This document shows positions 17,752-27,026 of a stretch of 64,000 nucleotides of DNA, piece by piece. The first letter of the stretch is position 1. Every line of letters starts with the position of its first letter. Made by a program: the position numbers and the translations under genes. The notes under the pieces were generated by a model. It was not told the origin of the DNA. It saw only the letters and a list, made by a program, of their open reading frames with translations, and made no database searches. The stretch comes from Bacillus sp. FJAT-42315 (lineage in GTDB: Bacteria > Bacillota > Bacilli > Bacillales > Domibacillaceae): assembly GCF_002797375.1 (NCBI RefSeq), contig NZ_KZ454941.1:2619078-2683077 (forward strand). The letters run 5' to 3'.

Positions 17752-19248
17752 ATGAAAAAACATGGAAGATTTATATATATATTTGTCGTGATTCTCCCCT
17801 CTATTTTAGCGATTATCGGCTTTTATGATTTCCTTTCTAATCGAGCCGGTCAACAGCACAACAAAGAGCTAGAATGGATCGCCAGCTTGCATAAAAACCA
17901 AATGGATCAATTCATTAGTGAAACAACAGTAAGTTTAGATATACTAGCTGTTAGCATTGAAGAAGATCTGAACAATTTAGATAAAGTACAAAACATATTA
18001 AAAAAAATGGCTAATCAAGATCCTCGTTATGGAGGCATTTATTTACTTGATTTCGAGGGGAATTTATTTGTTGGAACAAATGATTATTTAAAGCAATACA
18101 ATTTAAGAGATAAACAATATATTAAAGAAGTACTATTAACAAAAGATACTGCTGTGTCCGAGGAAGTTGAAACTCTTTCAAATAATCAGGCGGTTATTGC
18201 TGTTGCTACACCTGTTTTAAAAAATGAACAAGTAGAAGCTATTATCGTCTCTCATATTCGCCTAGATTATATGAAAAATATTATGAAAGTACTGACACCA
18301 GAGCATTCAATTTTCTTTGAAAATGCTAAGCAAATCCCTGTATTCTCTGTTAACGAAAGACCTGAAGCTTCAAAAAATGAACTTTCTCTTAAGTATCCAC
18401 TTTCTCAGCTCCCTTGGAATTTAGTGATTACAACGGACGAACAAAAAAACAATAACTTTGTCGGATATACATTCCTATTCGCAGTTGTCTTTATTGTCAT
18501 ATTACACATTATTTATTTATTCATTAAATATATGATGCTCAAACGACAAACTAATCTCGAAAGAATGCAACAGGAAACGCAAAAGCTAGAATTAATCGGA
18601 ACATTAGCAGCTAGTACAGCTCACGAAATCAGAAATCCATTAACTGGTATTAAAGGGCTTGTTCAATTGTTAAATGAGAAATATAATGACCAGGAAGATG
18701 AATTTTATTTTTCGGTCATTAACAAAGAAGTGGCACGTATTAATCAAATCGTTAGTGAGCTCTTAATACTAGGAAAACCAACTGCTCAAAAAATTAGCAT
18801 AGTAGATATGAAGGATATTATTTCTGACTTAAACCCATTAATTTATTCAGAAGCTAATTTGTACTCTGTTGACTATAAATTCACTTTGCCCGAACAAGAA
18901 ATTTGGGTAAAAGTCAATATCGACCAAATGAAACAAGTCATTTTGAATTTAACAAAAAATGCCTTCGAAGCGATGAATAACCGTGGCGAGCTACGATTAA
19001 CGATATTAAAAAGAGAAAATAGTTGCCAGTTATCAGTCACGGACAATGGGCCGGGAATTGAAAAAGAAAAACACGATCAATTATTTAAACCTTTCTTCAC
19101 CTCCAAAGAAGATGGAACGGGCCTTGGACTGGTCGTTTGTAAACGAATCATCGACTCCTTTGATGGAACGATTGAAATCGAAAGTGAATTTGGTTTTGGT
19201 ACAACCGTCACCATTTCCATTCCACTGCAAACGCCTGCTAACGAATGA
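17752..19248 (+). CDS. kinD: Sporulation-type sensor histidine kinase (KinD-like)
   Basis: A 498-residue membrane kinase. It has TM1 (about 7-26), an extracellular Cache sensor domain (about 35-235, with GIYLLDFEGNLFVGTNDYLK) and TM2 (about 240-262). The cytoplasmic part has HisKA with His291 in STAHEIRNPLTGIKG, then HATPase with N, G1 (DNGPGIEKE) and G2 (GTGLGL) boxes. The HEIRNPLTxxKG box is typical of kinases feeding the Spo0A phosphorelay; layout, length and the nearby ykvE fit B. subtilis KinD. AAAGGAC precedes the ATG. No partner regulator is adjacent, as expected for a phosphorelay kinase. Confidence 0.82.
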   Translation: MKKHGRFIYIFVVILPSILAIIGFYDFLSNRAGQQHNKELEWIASLHKNQMDQFISETTVSLDILAVSIEEDLNNLDKVQNILKKMANQDPRYGGIYLLDFEGNLFVGTNDYLKQYNLRDKQYIKEVLLTKDTAVSEEVETLSNNQAVIAVATPVLKNEQVEAIIVSHIRLDYMKNIMKVLTPEHSIFFENAKQIPVFSVNERPEASKNELSLKYPLSQLPWNLVITTDEQKNNNFVGYTFLFAVVFIVILHIIYLFIKYMMLKRQTNLERMQQETQKLELIGTLAASTAHEIRNPLTGIKGLVQLLNEKYNDQEDEFYFSVINKEVARINQIVSELLILGKPTAQKISIVDMKDIISDLNPLIYSEANLYSVDYKFTLPEQEIWVKVNIDQMKQVILNLTKNAFEAMNNRGELRLTILKRENSCQLSVTDNGPGIEKEKHDQLFKPFFTSKEDGTGLGLVVCKRIIDSFDGTIEIESEFGFGTTVTISIPLQTPANE

Positions 19249-19250
19249 TC

Positions 19251-19295
19251 AAAGGGTGTCTCAAGCCATTCGGCTTCCGAGACACCCCTTTTTTT
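19251..19295 (+). terminator. Terminator of the kinD-like gene
   Basis: GGGTGTCTC pairs with GAGACACCC around an internal AAGCC/GGCTT stem, followed by a run of Ts. Repeat copy 1 starts within its tail. Confidence 0.88.
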
Positions 19296-19348
19296 ATAAA
19301 GTGAAACTTCAATCAGTGAGGCCTTACTGCCCGTTAATGCGAGATAAA
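19296..19348 (+). repeat. Two-hairpin repeat family, copy 1 (53-bp remnant)
   Basis: The left end (ATAAAGTGAAACTTCAATCA) is fused directly to the right end (TTACTGCCCGTTAATGC, then GAGATAAA); both internal hairpins are lost. It is bounded by ATAAA on both sides like the longer copies. Its right part encodes the ogt C-terminus on the minus strand. Confidence 0.85.
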
Positions 19349-19815
19349 ACCCCTTCTATTTTCAACAACTCTCGTTTTTTGTCAATTTCCTTTCCGGCAT
19401 AACCTGTTAATGACTGATTTTTTCCGATCACTCGATGACACGGAATGATAATGGGAACAGGATTCGCTCTATTAGCTTGTCCGACAGCACGAACCGCTTT
19501 TTTATTGCCGATTTGCTCAGCAATCTCACTATAAGATCTCGTTTCGCCAATAGGAATATGTCGTAAAGCTTCCCAAACAGACTGTTGAAAGTCTGTTCCC
19601 TTTATATCCACTGGTAGCTCGAAGCTCGTGCGATTTTGTTGGAAATACTCTTCCAATTGATGAACCGCCTCCACTAACAATGAGTCGCTCGGCTGAAAGA
19701 CAATCGCCTCTTCTTCCTCTAGTATTGAAAACCGTATGGCACAAATCCCCTTGTCATTCCTCACAATCGATAAGGGGCCAATCGGGCTCTCCATATGTGT
19801 AAATAATTTTTCCAT
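19324..19815 (-). CDS. ogt: Methylated-DNA--protein-cysteine methyltransferase
   Basis: Suicide repair enzyme that removes alkyl groups from O6-alkylguanine in DNA. The 163 residues show the acceptor Cys126 in IIIPCHRVIGK, and the preceding HTH region with RAVGQANRANP. ATG 19815 is preferred, with AAAGAGG eight bases upstream, over a GTG nine bases earlier that overlaps the site. The last seven residues (LSRINGQ) and the TAA stop are encoded by the right end of repeat copy 1, so the original 3' end has been replaced by the repeat. Confidence 0.93.
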   Translation of the reverse strand: MEKLFTHMESPIGPLSIVRNDKGICAIRFSILEEEEAIVFQPSDSLLVEAVHQLEEYFQQNRTSFELPVDIKGTDFQQSVWEALRHIPIGETRSYSEIAEQIGNKKAVRAVGQANRANPVPIIIPCHRVIGKNQSLTGYAGKEIDKKRELLKIEGVLSRINGQ

Positions 19816-19913
19816 GCTCCGCACCTCTTTCTCAGATTGTATTAGCAGACAAAATAAAAATCATGTATAATGCAAGGATGTGTTTATAATCCATTTTCAA
19901 AAGGTGATGCATA

Positions 19914-20945
19914 ATGTCTAAAAGAGATTATTACTTCGACAATGCAAAATTTATTTTAATTTTCTTTGTCGTTTTTGGTCATTTTCTTCGCTCGTATATT
20001 AGTGACAATTCACTCATTTTTGCTTTATACGCCAGCATTTATTTGTTTCATATGCCTGCATTTGTATTAGTCTCTGGTTTTTTTGCGAAAAGCTTTTATA
20101 AACAAGGCTATGTTAAAAAAATAGCTCAAAAGATTTTATTGCCCTTTTTGACCTTTCAAGTTATTTATTCTATCTTTTATTTTTATTTGTATGAAACTCG
20201 TTCATTTGAGATCGATTTATTGATTCCGCATTGGTCTTTATGGTTTTTGCTTAGCTTATTCTTTTGGAACATTTTACTGCTAATCTTTGTGAAATGGCTC
20301 AAGCTGTCAGCTCCTATCCTACTTATCTTGACCTTTGTCACTGGAATCACTGTTAATTGCCTGAATGATCACTTAGATGTCCTCAGCTTTGGACGTACCT
20401 TTGTATTTTTTCCATTTTTCTTAGTCGGCTATTATTTGAAAAAGGAGCATTTCCAATTACTATCAAACAACATCGTGAAAATAGCTTTACTCACAAGTGC
20501 GATAGTGATCTTTTTTAGTGCTTATACGCATCCAGATTTTGATTTTAATTGGTTTTTCGGATCTATTTCTTACGCTGACCTTGAAGTGACAAACGGAGAA
20601 GGAGTGATCATTCGAACCATTCTTTATGTATTAAACTTTATCATGATCGCTGCTTTCTTTGCTTTTGTACCGAAGAAAAAATTCTTTTTCACCGCTTGGG
20701 GGAAAAATACGCTTTATGTCTATTTACTACATGGCTTCATTATAAAAAGCTTTCGCGATAGCGACTTTCAAGATGGGACAGAATCAATTATTTTATTATT
20801 AACAGTTTCTCTACTGTTAACAATGTTGTTATCGTCATCTATTATTACAACTATCACCGAGCCTATTATTGAAGCAAGATGGTCCAAGTTTAAAAAGATC
20901 TTTCGCGATAAATATGATTCGCAAAAAATTTCAGAAAAGCAATAA
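19914..20945 (+). CDS. ykrP: Acyltransferase 3 family membrane protein (YkrP-like)
   Basis: A 343-residue integral membrane protein with about ten TM segments. It starts with the acyltransferase-3 pattern RDYYFDNAKFILIFFVVFGHF, whose His is the presumed catalytic residue, and LFHMPAFVLVSGFFAK. Such enzymes O-acylate surface sugars or other extracytoplasmic molecules; the substrate here is unknown. ykrP lies beside ogt in B. subtilis as well. AAAGGTG precedes the ATG. A radical-SAM gene begins 13 bases after its stop, so the two are probably one transcript. Confidence 0.85.
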   Translation: MSKRDYYFDNAKFILIFFVVFGHFLRSYISDNSLIFALYASIYLFHMPAFVLVSGFFAKSFYKQGYVKKIAQKILLPFLTFQVIYSIFYFYLYETRSFEIDLLIPHWSLWFLLSLFFWNILLLIFVKWLKLSAPILLILTFVTGITVNCLNDHLDVLSFGRTFVFFPFFLVGYYLKKEHFQLLSNNIVKIALLTSAIVIFFSAYTHPDFDFNWFFGSISYADLEVTNGEGVIIRTILYVLNFIMIAAFFAFVPKKKFFFTAWGKNTLYVYLLHGFIIKSFRDSDFQDGTESIILLLTVSLLLTMLLSSSIITTITEPIIEARWSKFKKIFRDKYDSQKISEKQ

Positions 20946-20957
20946 GGAGAGTATTCA

Positions 20958-22694
20958 ATGAAAGTAGTCATAAGTACATTAAATGCAAAATACATTCATA
21001 CGAACTTAGCGATTCGTTGTTTAAAAGCATTTGCTGAACCCGATTATAAGGTAGAGCTTGCTGAATACACGATTAAAGACCCTGTCATTAATATTGTAAC
21101 AGATCTTTATAAAAAGCAGCCGGATATTTTAGGCTTTAGCTGCTACATTTGGAATATTGAAGAGACGATTAAAGTCGTTGAAATGATGAAGAAAGTGTTG
21201 CCTGACACGATCATCATTTTAGGCGGCCCAGAAGTGAGCTATGATGTGCCATATTGGCTCGAACGCATCCCTCAAGCAGATTTTATTGTGATCGGAGAGG
21301 GCGAAGAAACATTTAAACAGCTGCTTGATGAAATGAGCGGAGATAAAGATTGGAGTAACGTACACGGCATCGGCTACCGGAAAGATCACAAGCCGAACAT
21401 TAACCCACAACGTAATAAACTAGACTTACGCGAGCTTCCATCCCCTTTTCGTTTTGAGGAGGATCGAGAGCAATTATCGAAGCGCGTGACTTATATTGAA
21501 ACGAGCCGCGGCTGCCCGTTCCGCTGTCAATTTTGCTTATCCTCTATTGAAGTAGGAGTTCGTTATTTCAACCGTGAAAAAATTAAAGACGATATTCGCT
21601 ATTTAATGGCTCACGGAGCAAAAACAATTAAATTTGTCGATCGGACCTTTAATATTAGTCGTAGCTATGCGATGGAAATGTTCCAATTTCTTATTGATGA
21701 GCACCTTCCCGGAACCGTGTTTCAATTTGAAATTACAGCGGATATTATGCGCCCGGAAGTCATTCAATTTTTAAATGACAATGCACCAGCGGGACTATTC
21801 CGCTTTGAGATTGGTGTTCAATCGACAAATGATGCCACCAATGAGCTCGTCATGCGTAAACAAAATTGGTCTAAGTTAACAAGAACTGTCACGATGGTGA
21901 AAGAAGGAGGAAAAATTGATCAGCATCTCGACTTAATCGCTGGTCTTCCGGAAGAAGATTACTCTTCCTTCCGCCAAACATTTAATGATGTGTTTGCATT
22001 AAGACCTGAGGAACTACAGCTTGGATTTTTGAAGATGCTACGTGGCACTGGTTTACGTCTACGAGCACAGGAGCATGATTACGTTTATATGGATCATTCC
22101 CCTTATGAAATCTTACACAATAATGTTCTGTCATTTGCTGACATGGTGAAAATTAAACAAGTAGAAGATGTGCTTGAGAAATATTGGAATGACCACCGAA
22201 TGGATGAAACAGTTGAATACTTAGTTACTAATACGTTCGACACACCTTTTGACTTTTTTCAATCTTTCGGTGCTTATTGGGAGCAACAAGGATGGGAACG
22301 TATCGGTCATCAATTAGAGAACTTATTTGAACGACTAGTACAGTTTTTAACTGCCTCAAACGTCGCAAACATCGGTGATATTCAAAGCTTAATGAAATAT
22401 GATTATTTAGTGAATCAACGATACAAGCCGAGAAAACCTTGGTGGATACCGACACTCGATAAAAAAGAGCGGTCACTTTTGTACCAAGAAATTTTACAAG
22501 CGCCTGAACGTCTCGGTCACGACTTTGTTGCCCTTGGCCTAACGGAAAAAGAGTTATACAAACATACAGTCATTGAAGACTTAACGATGATTCATCAAAA
22601 TGGGCAGTGGGTAAAACAAAATAATCATTTACTCGTTTATTTTGAACCTGCTAGCGGTCAACCACATGCCTTTTTCATAGATCGTCATTCATAA
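20958..22694 (+). CDS. B12-binding domain radical SAM protein
   Basis: A 578-residue protein with an N-terminal cobalamin-binding-type Rossmann domain (about 1-135) and a radical-SAM TIM barrel. The iron-sulphur motif is Cys186-x3-Cys190-x2-Cys193 in TSRGCPFRCQFCL, with GxIxG-type motifs after it. The C-terminal part (about 380-578) matches the extra domain of the DUF4080 group of these proteins. The reaction is unknown; relatives methylate or rearrange carbon skeletons. The normal DxHxxG B12 motif is not evident. AAGGAG precedes the ATG. It follows the acyltransferase gene closely and ends in a terminator. Confidence 0.85.
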   Translation: MKVVISTLNAKYIHTNLAIRCLKAFAEPDYKVELAEYTIKDPVINIVTDLYKKQPDILGFSCYIWNIEETIKVVEMMKKVLPDTIIILGGPEVSYDVPYWLERIPQADFIVIGEGEETFKQLLDEMSGDKDWSNVHGIGYRKDHKPNINPQRNKLDLRELPSPFRFEEDREQLSKRVTYIETSRGCPFRCQFCLSSIEVGVRYFNREKIKDDIRYLMAHGAKTIKFVDRTFNISRSYAMEMFQFLIDEHLPGTVFQFEITADIMRPEVIQFLNDNAPAGLFRFEIGVQSTNDATNELVMRKQNWSKLTRTVTMVKEGGKIDQHLDLIAGLPEEDYSSFRQTFNDVFALRPEELQLGFLKMLRGTGLRLRAQEHDYVYMDHSPYEILHNNVLSFADMVKIKQVEDVLEKYWNDHRMDETVEYLVTNTFDTPFDFFQSFGAYWEQQGWERIGHQLENLFERLVQFLTASNVANIGDIQSLMKYDYLVNQRYKPRKPWWIPTLDKKERSLLYQEILQAPERLGHDFVALGLTEKELYKHTVIEDLTMIHQNGQWVKQNNHLLVYFEPASGQPHAFFIDRHS

Positions 22695-22697
22695 TTT

Positions 22698-22736
22698 AAA
22701 GGGTGTGATTCCGAAAATTCGGCATCACACCCTTTT
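22698..22736 (+). terminator. Terminator of the radical SAM gene
   Basis: AAAGGGTGTGAT pairs with ATCACACCCTTT, with inner CCGAA/TTCGG; it can also serve the convergent terC-like gene. Confidence 0.85.
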
Positions 22737-22754
22737 GTAAAACTAACTATTCTC

Positions 22755-23537
22755 TTAATGAGATTCCTCTGTTTGTTCAGTTACTGGGCCTTTCTTTTTA
22801 GCAAATAAGTAACCTCCCAATGCAATCCCTATTAACACAATCCAAAAGGTTAGCTTCCATCCAGTAGATTCTGGGAAATGCTCGTCAAGAATCTGAATTT
22901 TAGGATGAGCTAAAGTAAAGACAGCTAGCTTCACACCTACCCAACCAACAATTAAGAAAGCAGCTGTTTCCAGTGAAGGGTAACTTTGCAATATGCGAAC
23001 GAACCAAGTAGCGGCAAATCGCATAATGACAACTCCGACAAATCCGCCGAGGAACATGACAATAAATTGACCGCCATCAATTCCACCGATTTGGAATGTG
23101 CCAATTGGCTGTAACGTTAGAGCTAAAGCAACCGCCGCAAGCATTGAGTCAATCGCAAATGCAATGTCTGCGATTTCTACTTTCAACACAGTCATCCAGA
23201 AAGAAGAGCCTTTTGCTTCCTTAATTTCATGACTTTCTATACCATTTTTATGCTTCCAATTTTTATATAGATGATTAATGGCAATGAACAGTAAGTAAAT
23301 AGCTCCAATTGCTTGAACTTGCCAAATATTCACTAAGAACGAAATAAGGAATAAAGAAGCAAGACGGAAAATAAATGCACCTAACAATCCGTAAAACAGC
23401 GCCTTTTTCTGCTCTTTTTTCGGTAAATGTTTTACCATAACTGCCATAACAATCGCATTATCAGCGGCTAAAATCCCTTCTAGAGCGACTAGAACAAGCA
23501 ACACCCAGCCATATTCGAGTAACAATGCTGCATCCAT
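22755..23537 (-). CDS. ykoY: TerC family membrane protein (YkoY-like), Mn2+ export
   Basis: A TerC-family protein of 260 residues and seven or eight TM segments. It carries the conserved acidic motifs EGILAADNAIVMAVMV in TM1-2 and EIADIAFAIDSMLAAVAL in the middle, thought to bind Mn2+. ATG 23537 is chosen because GGAGGAG lies nine bases upstream; the longer reading begins inside that site. The preceding leader is a yybP-ykoY Mn2+ riboswitch, strongly supporting a role in manganese detoxification or metallation of exported proteins. Confidence 0.9.
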   Translation of the reverse strand: MDAALLLEYGWVLLVLVALEGILAADNAIVMAVMVKHLPKKEQKKALFYGLLGAFIFRLASLFLISFLVNIWQVQAIGAIYLLFIAINHLYKNWKHKNGIESHEIKEAKGSSFWMTVLKVEIADIAFAIDSMLAAVALALTLQPIGTFQIGGIDGGQFIVMFLGGFVGVVIMRFAATWFVRILQSYPSLETAAFLIVGWVGVKLAVFTLAHPKIQILDEHFPESTGWKLTFWIVLIGIALGGYLFAKKKGPVTEQTEESH

Positions 23538-23583
23538 AAATGTAATCTCCTCCAATAGTGTGTTGGTTTAAATACTAAACAAC

Positions 23584-23730
23584 AAAAAGCGAGACCTTTG
23601 CCCAAAAAGGCAAAGGTCTCGCTGAGCATGATCTTCCATCATGCCAACAAAGCCGATGGATAATAATCCATGAAATGACGACTTTGTTCTAGGTAGCTAA
23701 CTACCTAACGGCTACTCCCCTTTGACTAAC
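23584..23730 (-). ncRNA. yybP-ykoY manganese riboswitch with terminator
   Basis: On the minus strand the leader contains the class consensus: CAAAGGGGAGTAGC (plus positions about 23711-23724) at the 5' side of P1, and GCTCAGCGAGACCTTTGCC at the 3' side. The CCTTTG of P1 is also the left arm of a perfect terminator hairpin (GCGAGACCTTTGCC/GGCAAAGGTCTCGC, 23588-23621) followed by TTTTTG. Mn2+ binding should stabilise P1 and turn on the TerC gene. Confidence 0.93.
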
Positions 23731-23797
23731 GTCAACGAAGGTTCAGTTGTTTGTACATCTATTATAAAAAAAACAAATAGGATTGTAAACCATTTAT

Positions 23798-26700
23798 TCA
23801 CTTATTTACATTCATTCGTCTCGTTTCCCGATCAAAGAAACTGTAGACGACAGGAATAACAAACAAAGTTAAAAACGTACTAGAAATCAATCCACCAATA
23901 ACAGCAATCCCCATTGGCTGATTAATTTCAGTTCCTCCACCGATTCCCATCGCCAGTGGAACTAGTCCAAGAATAGTTGTTAATGCTGTCATTAAAATTG
24001 GACGCGCTCGGTCTTTAACAGCAGAGACAATTGCTTCATAGCTATTCGCTTCTTTCTCTTTTCGCTGAATAATATAATCGACAATGACAATCGCATTATT
24101 GACGACAATTCCAGCTAATATGAGAACGCCAATAACAGCCGGAATACTAAGAGGTGTTCTCGTCACTGTTAAGGCAATCGACACGCCAACCACCATTAAC
24201 GGTACGGTAAACATAATCACAAACGGATATTTAAATGACTCATATTGTGCAGCCATGACGATATAAATTAATACGATCGCCAATAACAGGGCCATAACCA
24301 TATCATCAATGGAACTTTCTAACAAATCGCGATCTCCACTGAACGTAATTTTGGTTTCATCTGATAAATCAAGTTCCGCAATTTTTTCGTCGACTTTTTT
24401 AGAGATGGCACCAAGGTTTGTATCAGATGTATACATTGCTGTAAACTGTACAGCTTCTTGCTGGTTAATCCTCTGAATACTAACCGGCCCTTGTTGAATT
24501 TGAATATCAGCAAGCTCTTGCAGCTTCATGAAATTTCCTGAAGGTGTTTTCACTAATAAGTTTTTCAAGTTATCTATATTTTTCGTGACCGTTTGATCGT
24601 ATTGAACCTTTACCATTTGCACTTCATCATTTTTGTTAATGATTTGTGTCGCGATCACTCCTCGAGTCGCATCATTAACAATCGCAGCAATTTGAGCAGG
24701 GGCAAGCCCAGCCTCTAGCGCTTTCTCGCGATTGATCGTGATTTGAATTTCTTTGACCGTTTCCTCTCGATTCGTCGTTATCTCGGTAATTTCATCAATG
24801 TCCTTGACAGCTGCCTCGATCTTTTGAACCGCCTGATCTAACCGCTCCTTACTCATATCTCGAACATTAAAGGTGAGTGTTTGTGGACTTGTTCCAGAAG
24901 CAGACTGTAAGTTAAAAGTAACCTCCGCTGTTTGATTAACGTTTTCTGCTGCTGTAATGACATCTTTCTTAATATCATCTACAAAGGCAAAAACAGATCG
25001 ATCTCTTTTCTCAAGTGGAGCTAATTTGACATAAAGTTCAGCTACATTCGTTGAACCTGTTCCTCGGAAAGAATCTTCTTGAGTCGACCCAATGAGACTA
25101 ACAAACACATCGACATCCTTTTGTTTCTCTAGTTCTTTCTCAATCGCTTCCATGACACGATTCGTTTCTTGTAAAGATGTCCCGTTTTCAAGCTCCACTC
25201 GCATGTTGAAGAATCCTTCATCTGTCGGCGGAAGAAATTGTGACCCGACTGTCGTTAACCCAAAGGCTCCGCCAATCAACAACACGAATGAAATTGCCAA
25301 TACGAGAAAGCGATGATTCAAGGACCAACGAATGGCTTTTTCGAAACGTGACATCACTGGTGTTTGTTCTTTTTGTTCGTTTGTTTCAGGTGCCTTTAAC
25401 CAGCGGCTGGCCATCATTGGAATCACCGTTAATGCGACCACTAATGAGGCGAGTAAACTAAAGGAAATTGTTAAAGCAAACTCTTTAAAGATTTGTCCAA
25501 GAATACCGGATATAAAAACAACCGGTAGAAAAACGGCGACTGTCGTTAATGTGGAAGCTGTAATCGCTCCACCTACTTCTTTCGCTCCGTCACGAGCCGC
25601 TTGCTTGGAGTCTTTCCCCATCGATAAATGTCGGTAAATGTTTTCGATGACGACGATCGCATTATCGACAAGCATTCCAATACCGAGAGCCAGTGCTCCA
25701 AGCGTCATAATATTTAAGTCAAAGTCAGCAAAATACATTAATACAAAGGTCACAATGACCGAATAGGGAATCGCCACACCGATAATTAGTGGACTTTTGA
25801 CATTTCGCAGAAAGACAAATAAGACAAGCATCGCAAACACGCCACCAAGAAGAAGTGAATTTCCAATATTCCCGATGGAGAGGCGAATATAATCTCCCTG
25901 ATCGAATAGGACGTCTGCTTCAATATTTTTGTAGCGGTCTTCCTTTAGAAGTTCGTTTAATTTTTTTTGAAATTGTGTAGATACTTCTGCCGTGTTGGCA
26001 TCTGCTTGTTGCAAGACGCTTAGTAGGATAGCGGGATTTTGATTCGCTCTTGTAATCGTTCCTGTATCTTTTTCTTTTAATTTAACGCTAGCTACATCAC
26101 CCACTGTAATTTCTTCGCCATCAAGCGGATTAACAGTTAACACTAATTGCTTAATCTCATCTATACTCGTTAATTGACTCACAACTCTTGTCGTTAACGA
26201 CATTCCATTGGATTCAACCGTATCGCCTGGAAGAGAAATATTGTTCGCTTGGATAAGCTGCACAACATCCGATTGAGCTAAATTGTATTCTTCAAGTTTT
26301 TCTTCGTTTAACTCGATCTTTACTTCTTTGTCTAAAGAGCCCGTCACACTTACGTTAGCTACTCCTTCTACAGTTGTTAAATCCTTTTCTAGTTCCGACG
26401 CTAACTTCTCTAAATTCCCCTGATTATCCGTAGATTGAAGCGAGAGCTGAATAATGGGAAATTGGGATGGATCGAATTTAAAGAATTGTGGTTTGCTCGC
26501 TTCATCCGGAATCGGTGTGCGATCAATTCGTTGCAATACATCCGATTGAATATCATCAATTTTTGTACTCCAGGAAAATTCGAGTAATAGTAAGTTCGAC
26601 CCTTCTCTCGTCGTCGACGTAATATTATTAATCCCTGGAAGTGTCGATAAACTTTCTTCTAATGGCTTTGTTACCTTCTCCACCACTTCTGTCGGACTCG

Positions 26701-26860
26701 CCCCTTCGTAGGAAGTGACAACCACCGCAATGGGGGGATTAATGTCCGGTATAAGCTTTAGTGGAATTTTTAATAGAGACACAACACCTAAAATGATCAC
26801 TAAAAACATGATCACTGTAGTAAAAACCGGTCTCTTGATAGAAAAATTACTAATTTTCAA
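23798..26860 (-). CDS. swrC: RND family efflux transporter permease (SwrC/AcrB-like)
   Basis: A proton-driven exporter of about 1020 residues with the RND layout: TM1, a large extracytoplasmic loop, TM2-6, central TM7, a second large loop and TM8-12. TM4 carries GIGMLVDNAIVVIENIYRH with the proton-relay Asp; the second half has LAGIVVNNAIVIVDYI. In B. subtilis SwrC exports surfactin and helps swarming; substrate here is unknown. TTG 26860 is preferred, with GAAAGGAG eight bases upstream, over a TTG 18 bases earlier that overlaps it. There is no adjacent membrane-fusion protein, as usual in Firmicutes. Confidence 0.92.
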   Translation of the reverse strand: MKISNFSIKRPVFTTVIMFLVIILGVVSLLKIPLKLIPDINPPIAVVVTSYEGASPTEVVEKVTKPLEESLSTLPGINNITSTTREGSNLLLLEFSWSTKIDDIQSDVLQRIDRTPIPDEASKPQFFKFDPSQFPIIQLSLQSTDNQGNLEKLASELEKDLTTVEGVANVSVTGSLDKEVKIELNEEKLEEYNLAQSDVVQLIQANNISLPGDTVESNGMSLTTRVVSQLTSIDEIKQLVLTVNPLDGEEITVGDVASVKLKEKDTGTITRANQNPAILLSVLQQADANTAEVSTQFQKKLNELLKEDRYKNIEADVLFDQGDYIRLSIGNIGNSLLLGGVFAMLVLFVFLRNVKSPLIIGVAIPYSVIVTFVLMYFADFDLNIMTLGALALGIGMLVDNAIVVIENIYRHLSMGKDSKQAARDGAKEVGGAITASTLTTVAVFLPVVFISGILGQIFKEFALTISFSLLASLVVALTVIPMMASRWLKAPETNEQKEQTPVMSRFEKAIRWSLNHRFLVLAISFVLLIGGAFGLTTVGSQFLPPTDEGFFNMRVELENGTSLQETNRVMEAIEKELEKQKDVDVFVSLIGSTQEDSFRGTGSTNVAELYVKLAPLEKRDRSVFAFVDDIKKDVITAAENVNQTAEVTFNLQSASGTSPQTLTFNVRDMSKERLDQAVQKIEAAVKDIDEITEITTNREETVKEIQITINREKALEAGLAPAQIAAIVNDATRGVIATQIINKNDEVQMVKVQYDQTVTKNIDNLKNLLVKTPSGNFMKLQELADIQIQQGPVSIQRINQQEAVQFTAMYTSDTNLGAISKKVDEKIAELDLSDETKITFSGDRDLLESSIDDMVMALLLAIVLIYIVMAAQYESFKYPFVIMFTVPLMVVGVSIALTVTRTPLSIPAVIGVLILAGIVVNNAIVIVDYIIQRKEKEANSYEAIVSAVKDRARPILMTALTTILGLVPLAMGIGGGTEINQPMGIAVIGGLISSTFLTLFVIPVVYSFFDRETRRMNVNK

Positions 26861-26907
26861 AAAAATTCTCCTTTCCAAACATGTTCGATCTTACCCTTAT
26901 CTTTCTA

Positions 26908-26936
26908 ACTATAATGCACACGTTTACAACGTACAA
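26908..26936 (-). promoter_or_regulatory. Sigma-A promoter of the RND exporter gene
   Basis: On the minus strand TTGTAC (plus 26931-26936) and TATAGT (plus 26908-26913) are separated by 17 bases, 48 bases before the TTG start. Confidence 0.6.
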
Positions 26937-26982
26937 CTTTAATCGCTTTCATATTTTCACCCGATGAATTATTTAATAAACT

Positions 26983-27021
26983 AAAAGGAGACTAACATTT
27001 AAATTTGTTAATCTCCTTTTT
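26983..27021 (-). terminator. Terminator of the nhaC-like gene
   Basis: AAAAGGAG (26983-26990) pairs with CTCCTTTT (27013-27020); T run on the minus strand. Confidence 0.75.
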
Positions 27022-27026
27022 TATCC

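Noticed and set aside
25332..25637. Overlapping plus-strand frames within the RND exporter gene
   Set aside because: Shadows of the long minus-strand gene.
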